A stretch of DNA of 64,000 nt, taken from Okapia johnstoni (lineage: Eukaryota; Chordata; Mammalia; Artiodactyla; Giraffidae). This document shows positions 10,801 through 22,800 of this stretch, one piece after another. How positions within the stretch are numbered: position 1 is the stretch's first letter; every line of letters starts with the position of its first letter. Made by a program: the position numbers and the translations under genes. Location: contig CM044308.1 in NCBI GenBank assembly GCA_024291935.2, forward strand, positions 120,182,501 to 120,246,500. The letters run 5' to 3'. The notes below the pieces were generated by a model. It was not told the origin of the DNA, ran no database searches, and saw only the letters and a list, made by a program, of their open reading frames with translations.

Positions 10801-13800
10801 ATAGGAAAAGGAGCACGTCAAGGCTGTATATTGTCACTCTGCTTATTTAACTTATAGGCAGAGTACATCATGTGAAATGCTGGGCTGGATGAAGCACAAG
10901 CTGGAATCAAGATTGCTGGGAGAAATATCAGTAACTTCAGATATGCAGATGACACCACCCTTATGGCAGAAAGCAAAGAAGAACTAAAGAGCCTCTTGAT
11001 GAAAGTGAAAGAGGAGTGTGAAAAAGTTGGCTTAAAATGCAACCTTCAGAAAACTAAGATCATGGCATCCAGTCCCATCACTTCATGGCAAATAGATGGG
11101 GAAACAATGGAAATAGTGAGAGACTTTATTTTCTTGGGCTCCAAAATCACTGCAGATGGTGACTGCAGCCATGAAATTAAGAGACACTTGCTCCTTGGAA
11201 GAAAAGTTATGACCAACCTAGACAGCATATTAAAAAAGGAGAGACATTACTTTGCCAACAAAGGTCTGTCTAGTCAAGGCTGTGGTTTTTCCAGTAGTCA
11301 TGTATGGATATGAGAATTGGACCATAAAGAAAGCTGAGCACCGAAGAATTGATGCTTTTGAACTGTGGTGTTGGAGAAGATTCTTGAGAGTCCCTTGAAC
11401 TACAAGGAGATCCAACCACTCCATCCTAAAGGAAATCAGTCCTGAATATTAATTGGAAGGACTGAAGCAGAAGCTGAAACTCCAATACTTTGGCCACCTG
11501 ATGTGAAGAACTGACTCATTTGAAAAGACCCTGATGCTGGGAAAGATTGAAGGCAGGAGGAGAAGGGGATGACAGATGATTGGATGGCATCACCGACTGG
11601 ATGGACATGAGTTTGAGTTAACTCCAGGAGTTGGTGATGGACAGGGAAGCCTGGCGTGCTGCAGTCCATGGGGTCGCAAAGAGTCGGACACGACTAAGTG
11701 ACTGAACTGAACTGAATGAATCTTTAGAACCACCTAGCCAAAGGAATGGCCTATTAAAGAGGATTTTCTATTCCCAGTAAATTTACTCTCCTTACAGTCC
11801 TATTCACTTTTAAAAACTGTTTGACTTGCGTATCTTATTTTCTTCTTCTATTTTTTCATTTTGTTTTTGGTGTGTATTATTATTATTGTTATCTTTAGGC
11901 TATTCTGCGTCACATGCAGGATCTTAGTTCTCCAACCAGGGATCCAACCTGTGCCTCCTACTTTGGGAGCACAGAATCTTAACCATTGGACTACCAAGGA
12001 AGTCCCCTTAACTTGTGTATATAAAGTTTGATGAATCAGGGTACCTGTATGTCTCATGAAAGGTAGTTTACTTCCATAGGTTTAGAAAGCCTTCTCTCTC
12101 CTGTACCTGTCTCTGCAATCCATCTCTCTGGTTCAATTGAAAGATGTTTGTTTTGCATTGCATAGGTACTCTGTTCATGGACCCAGGCATAAAGAATCTA
12201 TAATGAACCTAATCCAGAAGGAAGTGGAGAAATGCGATTCTTTGAGTGGCTTTTTCATCATAATGAGTATGGCCGGAGGCACCGGATCCGGGCTAGGAGC
12301 CTTCATTACACAGAACTTACAAGATCAGTACTCAAGCTCTTTGAAAATGAATCAGATTATATGGCCCTATGGAACTGGTGAGGTATGAACATGTCGATTT
12401 AAAAATGTCTGTTTTGTATTCTTTGCAGTTAAAACAAATTACGTAAAAGATCTATCTCATCCTTTCTTTGGAAATGTTAAGTTATTGTGTCAGGAGTGAG
12501 TATATGGTATGGTACTTTCATGAACAACTCATTTAACTTTGTTTAAACTTTCCCAAGCAAATGAGGTGTTCTTATTTATAAAAATTCCAAAGAAGAAAAG
12601 TGTGCATCTTCTCTCAGAAACCCATTCCTGGGTCAGTCCCTCTGACTACCGCCTATAAAGCAGGGACCTTGACCTCATCCTGCCATTGCCAACCTTCAAA
12701 GAATTTTCATTTCTTTCCATTGAAGGGACATTTCTATGTAGGCCAATTTGCTGTTGATCAGCCTAGTAGGGGAAATAATAAAATGGAGATGAAATAAGTC
12801 ACAGGAGGAAATGATGTAGAAAGTGTGATAGTGATAGTATAGTCATCATTTACTGAACCTTTACTATACACAGGGAACTATTCTAAGTGCTTTACTGTTA
12901 TTCTGTCATTAATTCTTACAACTCTTAAGAGGCTGGTATAATTATTATCCCCATTTTACAAATGAGGAAACTGAGACATAGAGAGATTATGTAACTTATC
13001 TAAGATCATATAGCTAGAAAGTGGAAGAGCCAGGATTGAACCTAGGTAGGATGCCCTCTTAACCGCTCTTCTCTCCTTTTTTTTTTTTAACTATTTATTT
13101 ATTTGGCTGCTCCAGGTCTTAGCTGTGGCTCACGGGATCTTTAGTTTCAGCATGTGGGATCTAGTTCCCTGACCAGGGCTCGAACCCTGGCCGCCTGCAA
13201 TGAGAATGTGGAGTCTTAGCCAGTGGACCACCAGGGAAGTCCTTCTCCTACCTTTCTTATCTGTGGCCTTTTCCTCTCCAGGTTATTGTTCAGAACTACA
13301 ACTCCATTTTGACACTTTCTCACTTGTACCGATCTTCGGATGCCCTCCTTGTTCATGAGAATGATGCTGTTCATAAGATCTGTGCGAAGCTGATGAATAT
13401 CAAGCAGATCTCCTTCTGTGATATAAATCAAGTCCTTGCACATCAGCTGGGAAGTGTGTTCCAGCCTACTTACTCCGGGGAAGGCTCATTTCACTACAGA
13501 AGAAATCCACTAGGTATTTGTGCCCCGGTGGGTTATTTGTAGAGAAGTCTGATGTTGTGAAAGCCTCACAGCTGTTCTTCTCTGGCTCTTCCCCTCTACA
13601 TGAAGATATACTCACATCTCCCTCATTTCAGAACCTTCATGACCCTTTCTCTTCTTTTTTCTTTTCTTCTCTATTTTTAAAAATAATTTTGAGATATAAT
13701 TCACATACCATACAACTCACCCATTTAAAATACACACGTCAGTGTTTTCTAACATATTCACAAAGTTGCACAACCATCATTTTCATCACTGTAATAAAAC

Positions 13801-16800
13801 CTACCACTCTTTTTTCAGCTTATTTGTCAAGTGGTGCTTTATCCATTCAAACCATCCAGATGCAAAGGACCCGGGAATCTATACCTCTCAGTCCTTCCCT
13901 CTCTCCCCAGTAGTTGCCTATCCCAGTTTTCTCAGTTGCATCTGCTTCTTCAAATTTAGCACGCTCTGAATGGATTCATCATTTCTCCCCCCAGCTTGTC
14001 TCCCCTCCCCCACTTCCTCCATTCCTGTCGCCTGAATTTCTCCCACTGTCCTCTTGTCTCATCAGTATGCTCAGACCTGTTGGTGCCATCTCCCCCAGCT
14101 GTCTGCATTCTTTCCTGCTTCCCTGTCCCTCTGACATTGCTTCAGTTGGTCAGCGTCTCTCAACTGATATTGCATGCTCCCCCTGAATACAAAGTTCTTT
14201 TTATTCTCAATCTCTGCCTCTCTCTCTTTCTCTCTGTCTCTGTTTCATAAAAACAGAAGCTCACAGCTCCATGGACATCCCTGGCTTAAGGTGGTCCTAA
14301 CCCTACTTCCCTTCTTGTTGCCTGACTCTTCCCCCTGGCATCAGTCCACCTGACACACTGACCCCAGTGAGCCTCCCCAAGGCACGGATCTAATCCTTGT
14401 ATTCTACTCAACCCTCATTCTGTGGCTCATTCATTACCCGCCAGATCTGTCATAATTCCTTAGCCTGGCCTCCACATCCTGCCCTGAGTCTTAACTTCCA
14501 CTTTCGTCACCTTCTGCCTCCTCTGCATAGATTCCCCACTTGCTTTTCATCCTGTCTCCACTTCTTTCTTCAGGCTGGAACTTTCCTGCTTTGCTCCTTT
14601 TGCTCAGTGTTTCCTCTTTTTAAAAATCACTTCCTGCTTCCCTTCTTCACCTCTACTGAAACCTTACTCATCCTTTAGGATCCAATTCAAGTGATAATTT
14701 TTGTTTTTCTTTTCTAATGTTTATTTGGCTGCCCCGGGTCTTAGTTGAGGCATGTAGGATCTTTAGTGCAGTTCGCTGGCCAGGGACTGAACCCAGGCTG
14801 CCTGCACTGGGAGCGTGGAGTCTTCACCACTAGACCACCAGGGAAGTCCCAAGTGATAATTTTTCATAAAGCTTTTCTACTGAGACCTTTACCTGAAGTA
14901 ACCCTCCACCTCTGAACTCCTGTGTGTGCATGCTCACATCAGTCATGTCCAACTCTTTGCGACCCTATGCACTGTAGCCTGCTAGGCTCCTCTGTCCATG
15001 GGATTCTCCAGGCAAAAATACTGGAGTGGGTTGCCAAGCCCTCCTCTAGGAGATCTTCCCGACCCAGGGATCGAACCCACGTCTCTTACATCTCCTGCAT
15101 TGGCAGGTGAGTTCTTTACCACTAGCGCCACCTGGGAAGCCCCTGTACTCCTGTGGCATTCTGTATCTTTTATGTTATTTAATGTTTTTTGCCTTTATTA
15201 TTTCTTTAAGTGTGTTTGCTTATCTTTAAGAGTTATACACACAAACACACATATTTATTCAAGGAGTACAAAAGAGTATGCAATCAAAAGTAAGTCACCC
15301 TCTGACCCCTCCCAGATGCCGCCCCTGTAATTAGCGTCATGTGTTTCCTTGGAGGAGTCTGTCATGTGCATGTCTTCTAGTCCTCACTAATTTGCAACTT
15401 CCTTGGCGACATGTGTCTTGTTAATTTCTGTGCATTCCACAGTACTTACATATTGCACATCTGTTCATTCAACCAGTATTTATTGACTTCCTGTTGTGTG
15501 CCAGACACTATGCTAAATGTTGGGGATCCAGTGAGGAACCAATGTAGACATTGTGTTCATACTAAACAATTATACCAAGAAGGTGTAATTAAAAACTGAG
15601 TAAAATGCTCTGAAGGAAAGGAGTACAGATCCAAGAGAATGTGTCATGAAGGAACCAGACTTAGGCTGATGAGGCAAAGAAGTCAGCCCTTGAGGAAGTT
15701 AACACTTGAGCAAAAAGCTGAATGAAGACTTGGAGTTAACTAAGCAAAGGGAGGGAGACAGAAATAGCATGTGCAAAGGCCCTGTGGCAGAAGGATGCAT
15801 GGCCCTTTAGGAACAGAGAGAAATCCAGTGTCACTGGAGCACAGAGAATGGTGTAGAGGATGACTGACGCCTGAGGCTAGAGCAGAGAGCAGGGGCCGAC
15901 CTTGTAGGTCCCTGTAAGCCACGTAAAGGCCTCCTCATTACTCGAAGAGAAGGAGAAAGCCTCTGAAGGATTTTAAGGAAGTTGTTGGCATAATCCCCTT
16001 GTGAAAATTCCACGGGACTGCCTGGGGAGAGCTGATTGGAAGCCGTCTTCACAGATGGCCATCTTCTCACTGTGTCCTCACATGGCCCCAGGGACAAGAG
16101 GCCTCTCTGGGGCCTCTTTCGTGAAGAGGCTTCACCTCCCAAAGGCCCCCTTGCCTCCTTAAAGCCATCACCTTGGAGGTAAGGATTTCAATTTGGGAAT
16201 TTGTGGGGACACAAACTCAGAGTTTGACAAGGCCAAGAATGGTTAAGATGAGACTAGGTGAACAAGAAAGCTGGAGGAAAACGCAGATTTTAACAATCTG
16301 TGAGTTAGAGTTCAGGAATTATTTGCTGATTGTTTTTTGTTGTACGTGCTATGTGGCAGAATTCAGCTCTAGGTACTTTACAGAAAAGGCTTCTTAGGTT
16401 TAGAGGAAACGCCACTAGCCATAAGATCAATTTGTGCAACACTTTGTAGGTGTTTGCGTCAGAATTTGTTCTTAACATTAGGACATAGGCTATGAGTTTG
16501 CATTCAACGTTATCATAAAATTTATTCTTCATTTTTTAGTATTTATTACTTATTTCTTTGTGTGGCTGGGCAGGCACTTAGTTGTGGCATGCAGAATCTT
16601 CGATCTTCATTGTGGCATGTGGGATCTTTAGTTGTGGCATGTGGGATCTTTATTTGCAGCATGTGGGATCAAGTTTACTGACCAGGGATTAAACCCAGGC
16701 CCCCTGCATTGGGAGCATGGAGTCTTAGCCCCTGGACCACCAGGGAAGTCCCCGTAAGATTTAAATTTCATGTTATGGTAAAAGATTTTTCTTTTTCATC

Positions 16801-19800
16801 TAGAAAGGAGTATTATCTATAAATATATAAAATATATATAAGATATATTAAAAAGTTAAAAATATTTTTAAACTAAGTAAGCTCTGAATGAAAAAGTAGT
16901 CTTTCTCCTTCTCTCTCTTTCATTACAAGTATAAGGTTCTAAAGATAGACATATTCCTGTGTTTAAGAATTACTAATCCTGTCTTCTTTCCAAGTAGAGT
17001 TTAATGTTAAGAGGTTCTGCTTATCATTTAACCAAATAAAATAAATAAGAGATCTAAGAAAATTTCTAAGGGGGCATTTAGTGAACACAGAATGACAATA
17101 AAAGTATATTATCTTTAATGCTTACTTTGTTTTCCTGAGGTTTAGCTAAATATTTCATTCACATTTCCAGGTTCTTAACTAAAAAAAATTATTGTTTCCT
17201 TTTGGCAAAGTGTGTTTTTTTTTCATTCATGCTAAAATAGGTGCCAAAACCAAGCATTAGTTGATTAAGCATTAGCATTAATCAAGCATTCATACATATT
17301 GTCTCTGAAGTTGTATTTACATTTTGAAATTTAAGCAATTTTAGCCTTGGAGGAGAAAACACATTTGGTCCCCCCAAGCTATCCAATCATGGTTGTATGT
17401 GAGCCAGTGGAAATAATATGGAATTTAAGAATTGAGTTCAGATTTTTTTTCTTTGCAGGAGACTTAATGGAGAATTTAGTTCCCCATCCAGAATTCAAGA
17501 TGCTGGGTGTTCGTAACATTCCTCAAATGTCTGAGAATTCACTGGCATACAGCACGTTTACTTGGGCTGGCCTCCTCAAGCATTTGAGACAGATGCTCAT
17601 TTCTAATGCGAAAATGGAAGAAGGTAAAGGGTATTTTAAAAATATGCAGCCCACAAGCTGGGAAAAATGCCTGTACTGAAGTTCCCAATATAAACTGGCT
17701 TGGGCCAGTTGAAATAATAGTGCATTCTTCTGATCTGGGAGGCTCCTACAAAAACTCACCAGAATATCCCAGGAAGATTTCTTAATCACTTCACAGTTTC
17801 ATTTCTCAAAATAAAAAATTCAGATGAGTGTGACAATTATATTTATTTTATTTTTATTAAAGTAATATATGAATGTAGTTTTTTTTTTAAGTTGTCAGAA
17901 CTCATTTAAGTGTATATTTAAATCTGTACATCACATTGTATGTAAAGTACATCTTAAATTTTTTTAAAAATCAAGTAATTGCCCAGTATGAATTTGTAAT
18001 GGGGAAGAGAACAGTCAGTTCTCCACTTCTCCACAGCCCAGTGGGCACTGCTTTCATTGATTTGAGATGTTCTTTCTGGAATTGGCCTCCATTTCTAAAC
18101 ATCTTCCTTATTCTGTTATTTGCTTTATTTTCCAGGTTTAGATATCCTCTGCCTTCCTAGCATAAAATTGAGGATTAAATCTTCTTATACCCTCTACACA
18201 CACATGCACACACCTTCCCTCTCACCTCCCAGTCTAGTTAAAATAAGTTTTCAGTGTTTGTATTATTTTTGCTATGTGAATTTTATTCTCAGTTGAGCCA
18301 TGTACTACATACACAGATTACATTTTATTTCACGTACCATTTATTTTTTCCTCCTAGAGTTAATAATTATTTGGTTGATACTTTTTGTACATATTATGAA
18401 TCTACCCCTAAACTTTTCCATAAAAATGAAACCCTTCTCAGCCAACCCATCAGGTAATCTTATTACTTCCATTATGTCCCTTCCAGAGGCCTTCACCCTT
18501 CAGTCTGCCCTGGTTACTCTGCAGGCTTGAGAAGCGGCCAGCACTGGCATCCCTGCCTGCTTGTGTATTCTAGCCCGGTTCCTAGATTCCGAATCTTCCT
18601 TTTTCTGGGCTTATTCCCTCATGTGGACAGTGCCCTCCAGGAGCTTCGTAAGAAAGAGTGCAGGGAAGGTGAACTTTTTAAGGCTGCCGATGTCACTGTC
18701 CTGCTTTTCTATTTGATTGATAATTCAGCCAGGTATAGCATTTGAGGCTGGGAATTATTTTTTCTCAGTGTCTTGAAAGCGTTGCTCTACAATCTTCCAG
18801 CTTCCAGTGCTGCAGCTGAGCAGTCCCACTTCAGTCTGATTTCTAATCCTGTTTCATTCGCTTGTGTATCTTTTAGGATTTTCTCTTTGTCGCTGACATT
18901 CTGGAATTCCTTAGTGTGGATCTTTTATCTCACGACAGTGTAAACTTGATGAGTGCAGAGATCATTATCTGGGGTGTTTATTGCTGTCTTTTCATAGGTT
19001 TAGCCTTTACTGAGAAGATGGAGGGGGGCACCCCGCCTACTGCAGGGGCTGGGGAAGGGTCTGGAGCTCTCACTGCTTCTCATACAGATTTTTAACTGAT
19101 CCTCCCATCTCTTCCTTTTCTAGAAGCGCTTGGTCAGCTTCTAGAACCTTCACTGTGGGCAGAAGTTTCAGTTTTTGCTACATCAGTAACCACTGGTTCA
19201 TTTGCTTTCCAGGTTCGAAAATTCTGTCTCCACTATCTTCTTTCCATTTTTTTCGTGCCTTTTTAAAAAATTCCTGTGTTGTTAGTGAGATTTGAGGAGT
19301 AAACTGGTATGTTCAGTCTGTCATGTTTAACTGGAAATCACTATGTACAATTTTGGGAGCGTATGTTTTACCACAGATTACAATCAGTTAGGTTTCAGTG
19401 CTATGAGAATGGATTTCCTCTACATTTACTTGTAATACCTTATGGATGTTAGGTCATAGTGCTTGAGGTTTGGATATAAGTAGAAAGTTCACATCTTAAG
19501 TAATGCTTCGGAAACTTTTTGGCCACAAGACCTGTTTTTCTGGCAATACCTGTTATCAAGGAACACAGTGTACCTCAGGGTAGCTTATGACGTGGGACTC
19601 TGGGCCCTCTCAGGTCAATAAACCACTGTTTGTTTAGTCATTTTCCCATATGGGAATTTAGACTGTCAACGTTTTTTCATGTATAGATATGAATTTTGAG
19701 CATTTAATGTTTCCTATAAATTTTTGTTGTTCAGCCACTCAGTTTTGTCTGACACTTTGTGACCCCATGGACTGCAGCACGCCAGATCTTTGAGCATCTC

Positions 19801-22800
19801 CTGGAGTTTACCAAACTCATGTCCATTGAGTCGGTGATGCCATCCAACCATTTCATCCTCTGTCGTCCCCTTTTCCTCCTGCCTTCAATCTTTCCCAGCA
19901 TCAGGGTCTTTTCCAATGAGTCAGCTCTTCACATCAGGTGACCAAAGTAAATATATGAATAAATGTTTTTATGTTACTAACCAGGTTGAAGGATATAGTT
20001 TTAAAAGTCCTCATACGTTATCGGAATGCTCTGTGTGAAGATCGACCCCATCAGTATCACCTTCAGCAACGTATCTTTTTCCGTGTCCTCAGAACAGGAA
20101 GAATGAGCGACCCAGGAAGGAGCAAGGCAGAAGTTAGTGTCACTTATGACCTAGCTTTGGAAGTCACATACCATCATTTTGCATCATCCTTTTGGTTATT
20201 AAGGTCAACCCTATCCCATGGGGAGAAGACCATGCAAGAGCCTGAATACCAGAGGCAAGGAGCACAGGAGTTGATGTTGGAAGCTGGCTTCCACCCTTTG
20301 CCCTGTCACCTAAAGAGTCATGTCCTCCTATTTGCAGAACATACTTAACCTGTCCCAGGTCCTCCAAAGTTAGCACATCAGCCTATTAGCACATTCCATT
20401 AGCCCATCAGCCTAAAATTCAGAATCTTGTCATCTAAAAGCAGGTCCAGGTGTGGATTTATGTTTCTCAGGCGAGATTTCCTGAGTATAGCTCTTTAAGT
20501 ACACCCTACCTCCAACAGACCCTGCTGGAACGGGTGGAGGGTAACTGGTAGACACTGCTTTTCAAAAAGGGGGACGTGGAAGGAACACTGGAGTCATCGG
20601 GCCATAAGGATTCAGCAGGGTACATGCTGGCAGTTTCTTGATTAAACTGTTAAGGCCTGGGAAGAGTTTTCCACAGCTTTTGGCTTGGCCCTCTGAACCA
20701 AGCTAAATTACAATTTTACTTACTTTTAAGTTTTACTTACAGTATTTTAAAATTTTATTAGTTGATTTACTTTTGCTAGTTTGCATTAGTGTATTCACAT
20801 GAGAGTCGAAGTTCTAAGGGCGTATATATATAGACACACTTTTAAAAAACCTTACATCACATTATATGTATTTTTTTGTTCTGCTTTTTTCAGTGTAGTA
20901 TTTTGTAGCCTTTATTCCAACTCATTCATTTAGACATGCCTTGTTCTTTTTAGTAGCTGCATAGTTTTCTACCATATACGAGTCATAGCTTATTATATGT
21001 ACCTAAACAGTTAATTCTATGAAGCTGGTTGTTAAAATTCTAAGAAGTCCATAACCTCCCTCTGTTGTCTCCTTGTTAAAGGTAACTGTAACAACTCTTT
21101 TGTTGTTTCTGCTTATTGCTTTTGTCTATTTATTGCCATTTATAGATTTTTCATTTATTTATTACCTATTTAATTCCCACCATGGAGGGTTAGGATTTAG
21201 CTTTTTTCTAACCTGGACCCAAAGCCCTGAAGTACCCTCTGTCTCCTCATCCTTCTGATACAGTAGTAAGTGTCATCATTGGGTTAAAGCGATACTCAGG
21301 TTTATACTATCATGATCAAGTAATGCTCTTCACAGCTGAGCAACAGAGCATCCTATGATGACTTTTCCCTTCCTGTATAATTTTTTTTGTTTTCTTTGGA
21401 GTTAATGATTGCCTTGTTTTCTTGTTCCCTTAGTTTTTCTATGTACCTGTCAGTTATTCAGCCCTGTTTCACTACTTGTCTAAATTTTTTTTTTCTTGAT
21501 ATCCGGCATGCCTTGTTTTGTTGCACTTTGCAGAGACTGTGTTCTTTGACAGACTGAAGGTTTGTAGCAACCCTTCATCTAGCAAATCTGTTGGTACCAT
21601 TTTTGTAGCGGCGTTCACTCACTTCACATCTCTGTGGCACATTTTGGCAATTCTCACAGGATTTCACACCTTTTTCTTATTATTATATTTGTTATGGTGA
21701 TTTGTAATCTTTGATGTTACTATTTTTTTAATGTCATCGTGTTTTTTGTTTTTTTTTAAAAACAACTATTTATTTATCTTGGCTGGGTTAGACCTTTGTT
21801 GCTGCGTACAGGCTTTCTCTAGTTGTGGCGACAGAGGCTACTCTCTAGTTGCAATGCCCGGGCTTCTCATTGCAGTGTCTCCTCTTGTTGCAGAGCATGG
21901 GCTCTACCGTGTGGGCTCAGGAGTTGCAGCTCACAGGCTTAGCTCCCTTGCAGCATGTGGGATCCTTCCAGAACAGGGATCAGCAGGTAGACTCTCAACC
22001 ATGGGACCACCAGGACACTCCCTTTGACGTTACTATCGCATAAAAACTTTCAAGTAAAAAAATAGATTATAACTTGAAAGTTCAGATGATGGTTAGTATT
22101 TTTTAGCACTAATAAAGTATTTTTAAATTAAGGTCTGTATGCTGTCTTTTTTAGACACAGTGCTATTGCACAATTGACAGATTACAGTATAGTGTAAACA
22201 TAACTTTTATATGCTCTGGGAAATGAAAAAATATTTGTGTGACATGCTTTGTTGGGATTGTTGTTCAGTCTCTCAGTCGTGTCTGACACTTTCGACCCCA
22301 TGGACTGCAGCACACCAGGCTCTCCCGTCCTTCACCATCTCCCAGAACTTGCTCAAACTCATGTCCATTGAGTCGGTGATGCCATCCAACCACCTAATCC
22401 TCTGTTGTCCCCTTCTCCTCTCGGCTTCAGTCTTTCCCAGCGTCAGGGCCTTTTCCAATGAGTCAGTTCTTTGCATGAGGTGGCCAAAGTATTGGAGCTT
22501 CAGCTTCAGCATCAGTCCTTCCAATGAATATTCAGGACTGATTTCCTTTAGGGTTGACTGGCTTGATCTCCTTGCAGGGAGAAGTCTCCAAGGGATTCTC
22601 AAGAGTCTTCTCCGACACCACAGTTCAAAAGCGTCAGTTCTTTGGCACTCAGCCTTCTTTATGGTCCAACTGTCACATTCATACATGACTACTGGACAAA
22701 CGATAGCTTAGACTATATGGACCTTTGTCAGCAAAGTAATGTCTCTGCTTTTTAATATGCTGGCTAGGTTTGCCATAGTTTTTCTTCCAAGGAGCAAGTG

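Larger units (their letters stand above)
13514..17458 (+). other. TUBD1: TUBD1 intron
   Basis: Contains an L1M fragment in reverse (about 13,660-13,830, 'gagatataattcacatacc'), pyrimidine-rich L2-like sequence (about 14,300-14,690), a CHR SINE (14,710-14,852), a Bov-tA (14,922-15,142), an unassigned old repeat (about 15,460-15,990), a MaLR-type LTR piece (about 16,040-16,230) and a CHR SINE (16,537-16,754). The last 700 bases (16,760-17,440) are AT-rich with no recognised element. Confidence 0.75.

Noticed and set aside
16587..16670. Three near-identical 19-base units looked like a CRISPR-like or satellite array
   Set aside because: They are the internal repeat of a reverse CHR SINE; no spacers of uniform length and a eukaryotic context.
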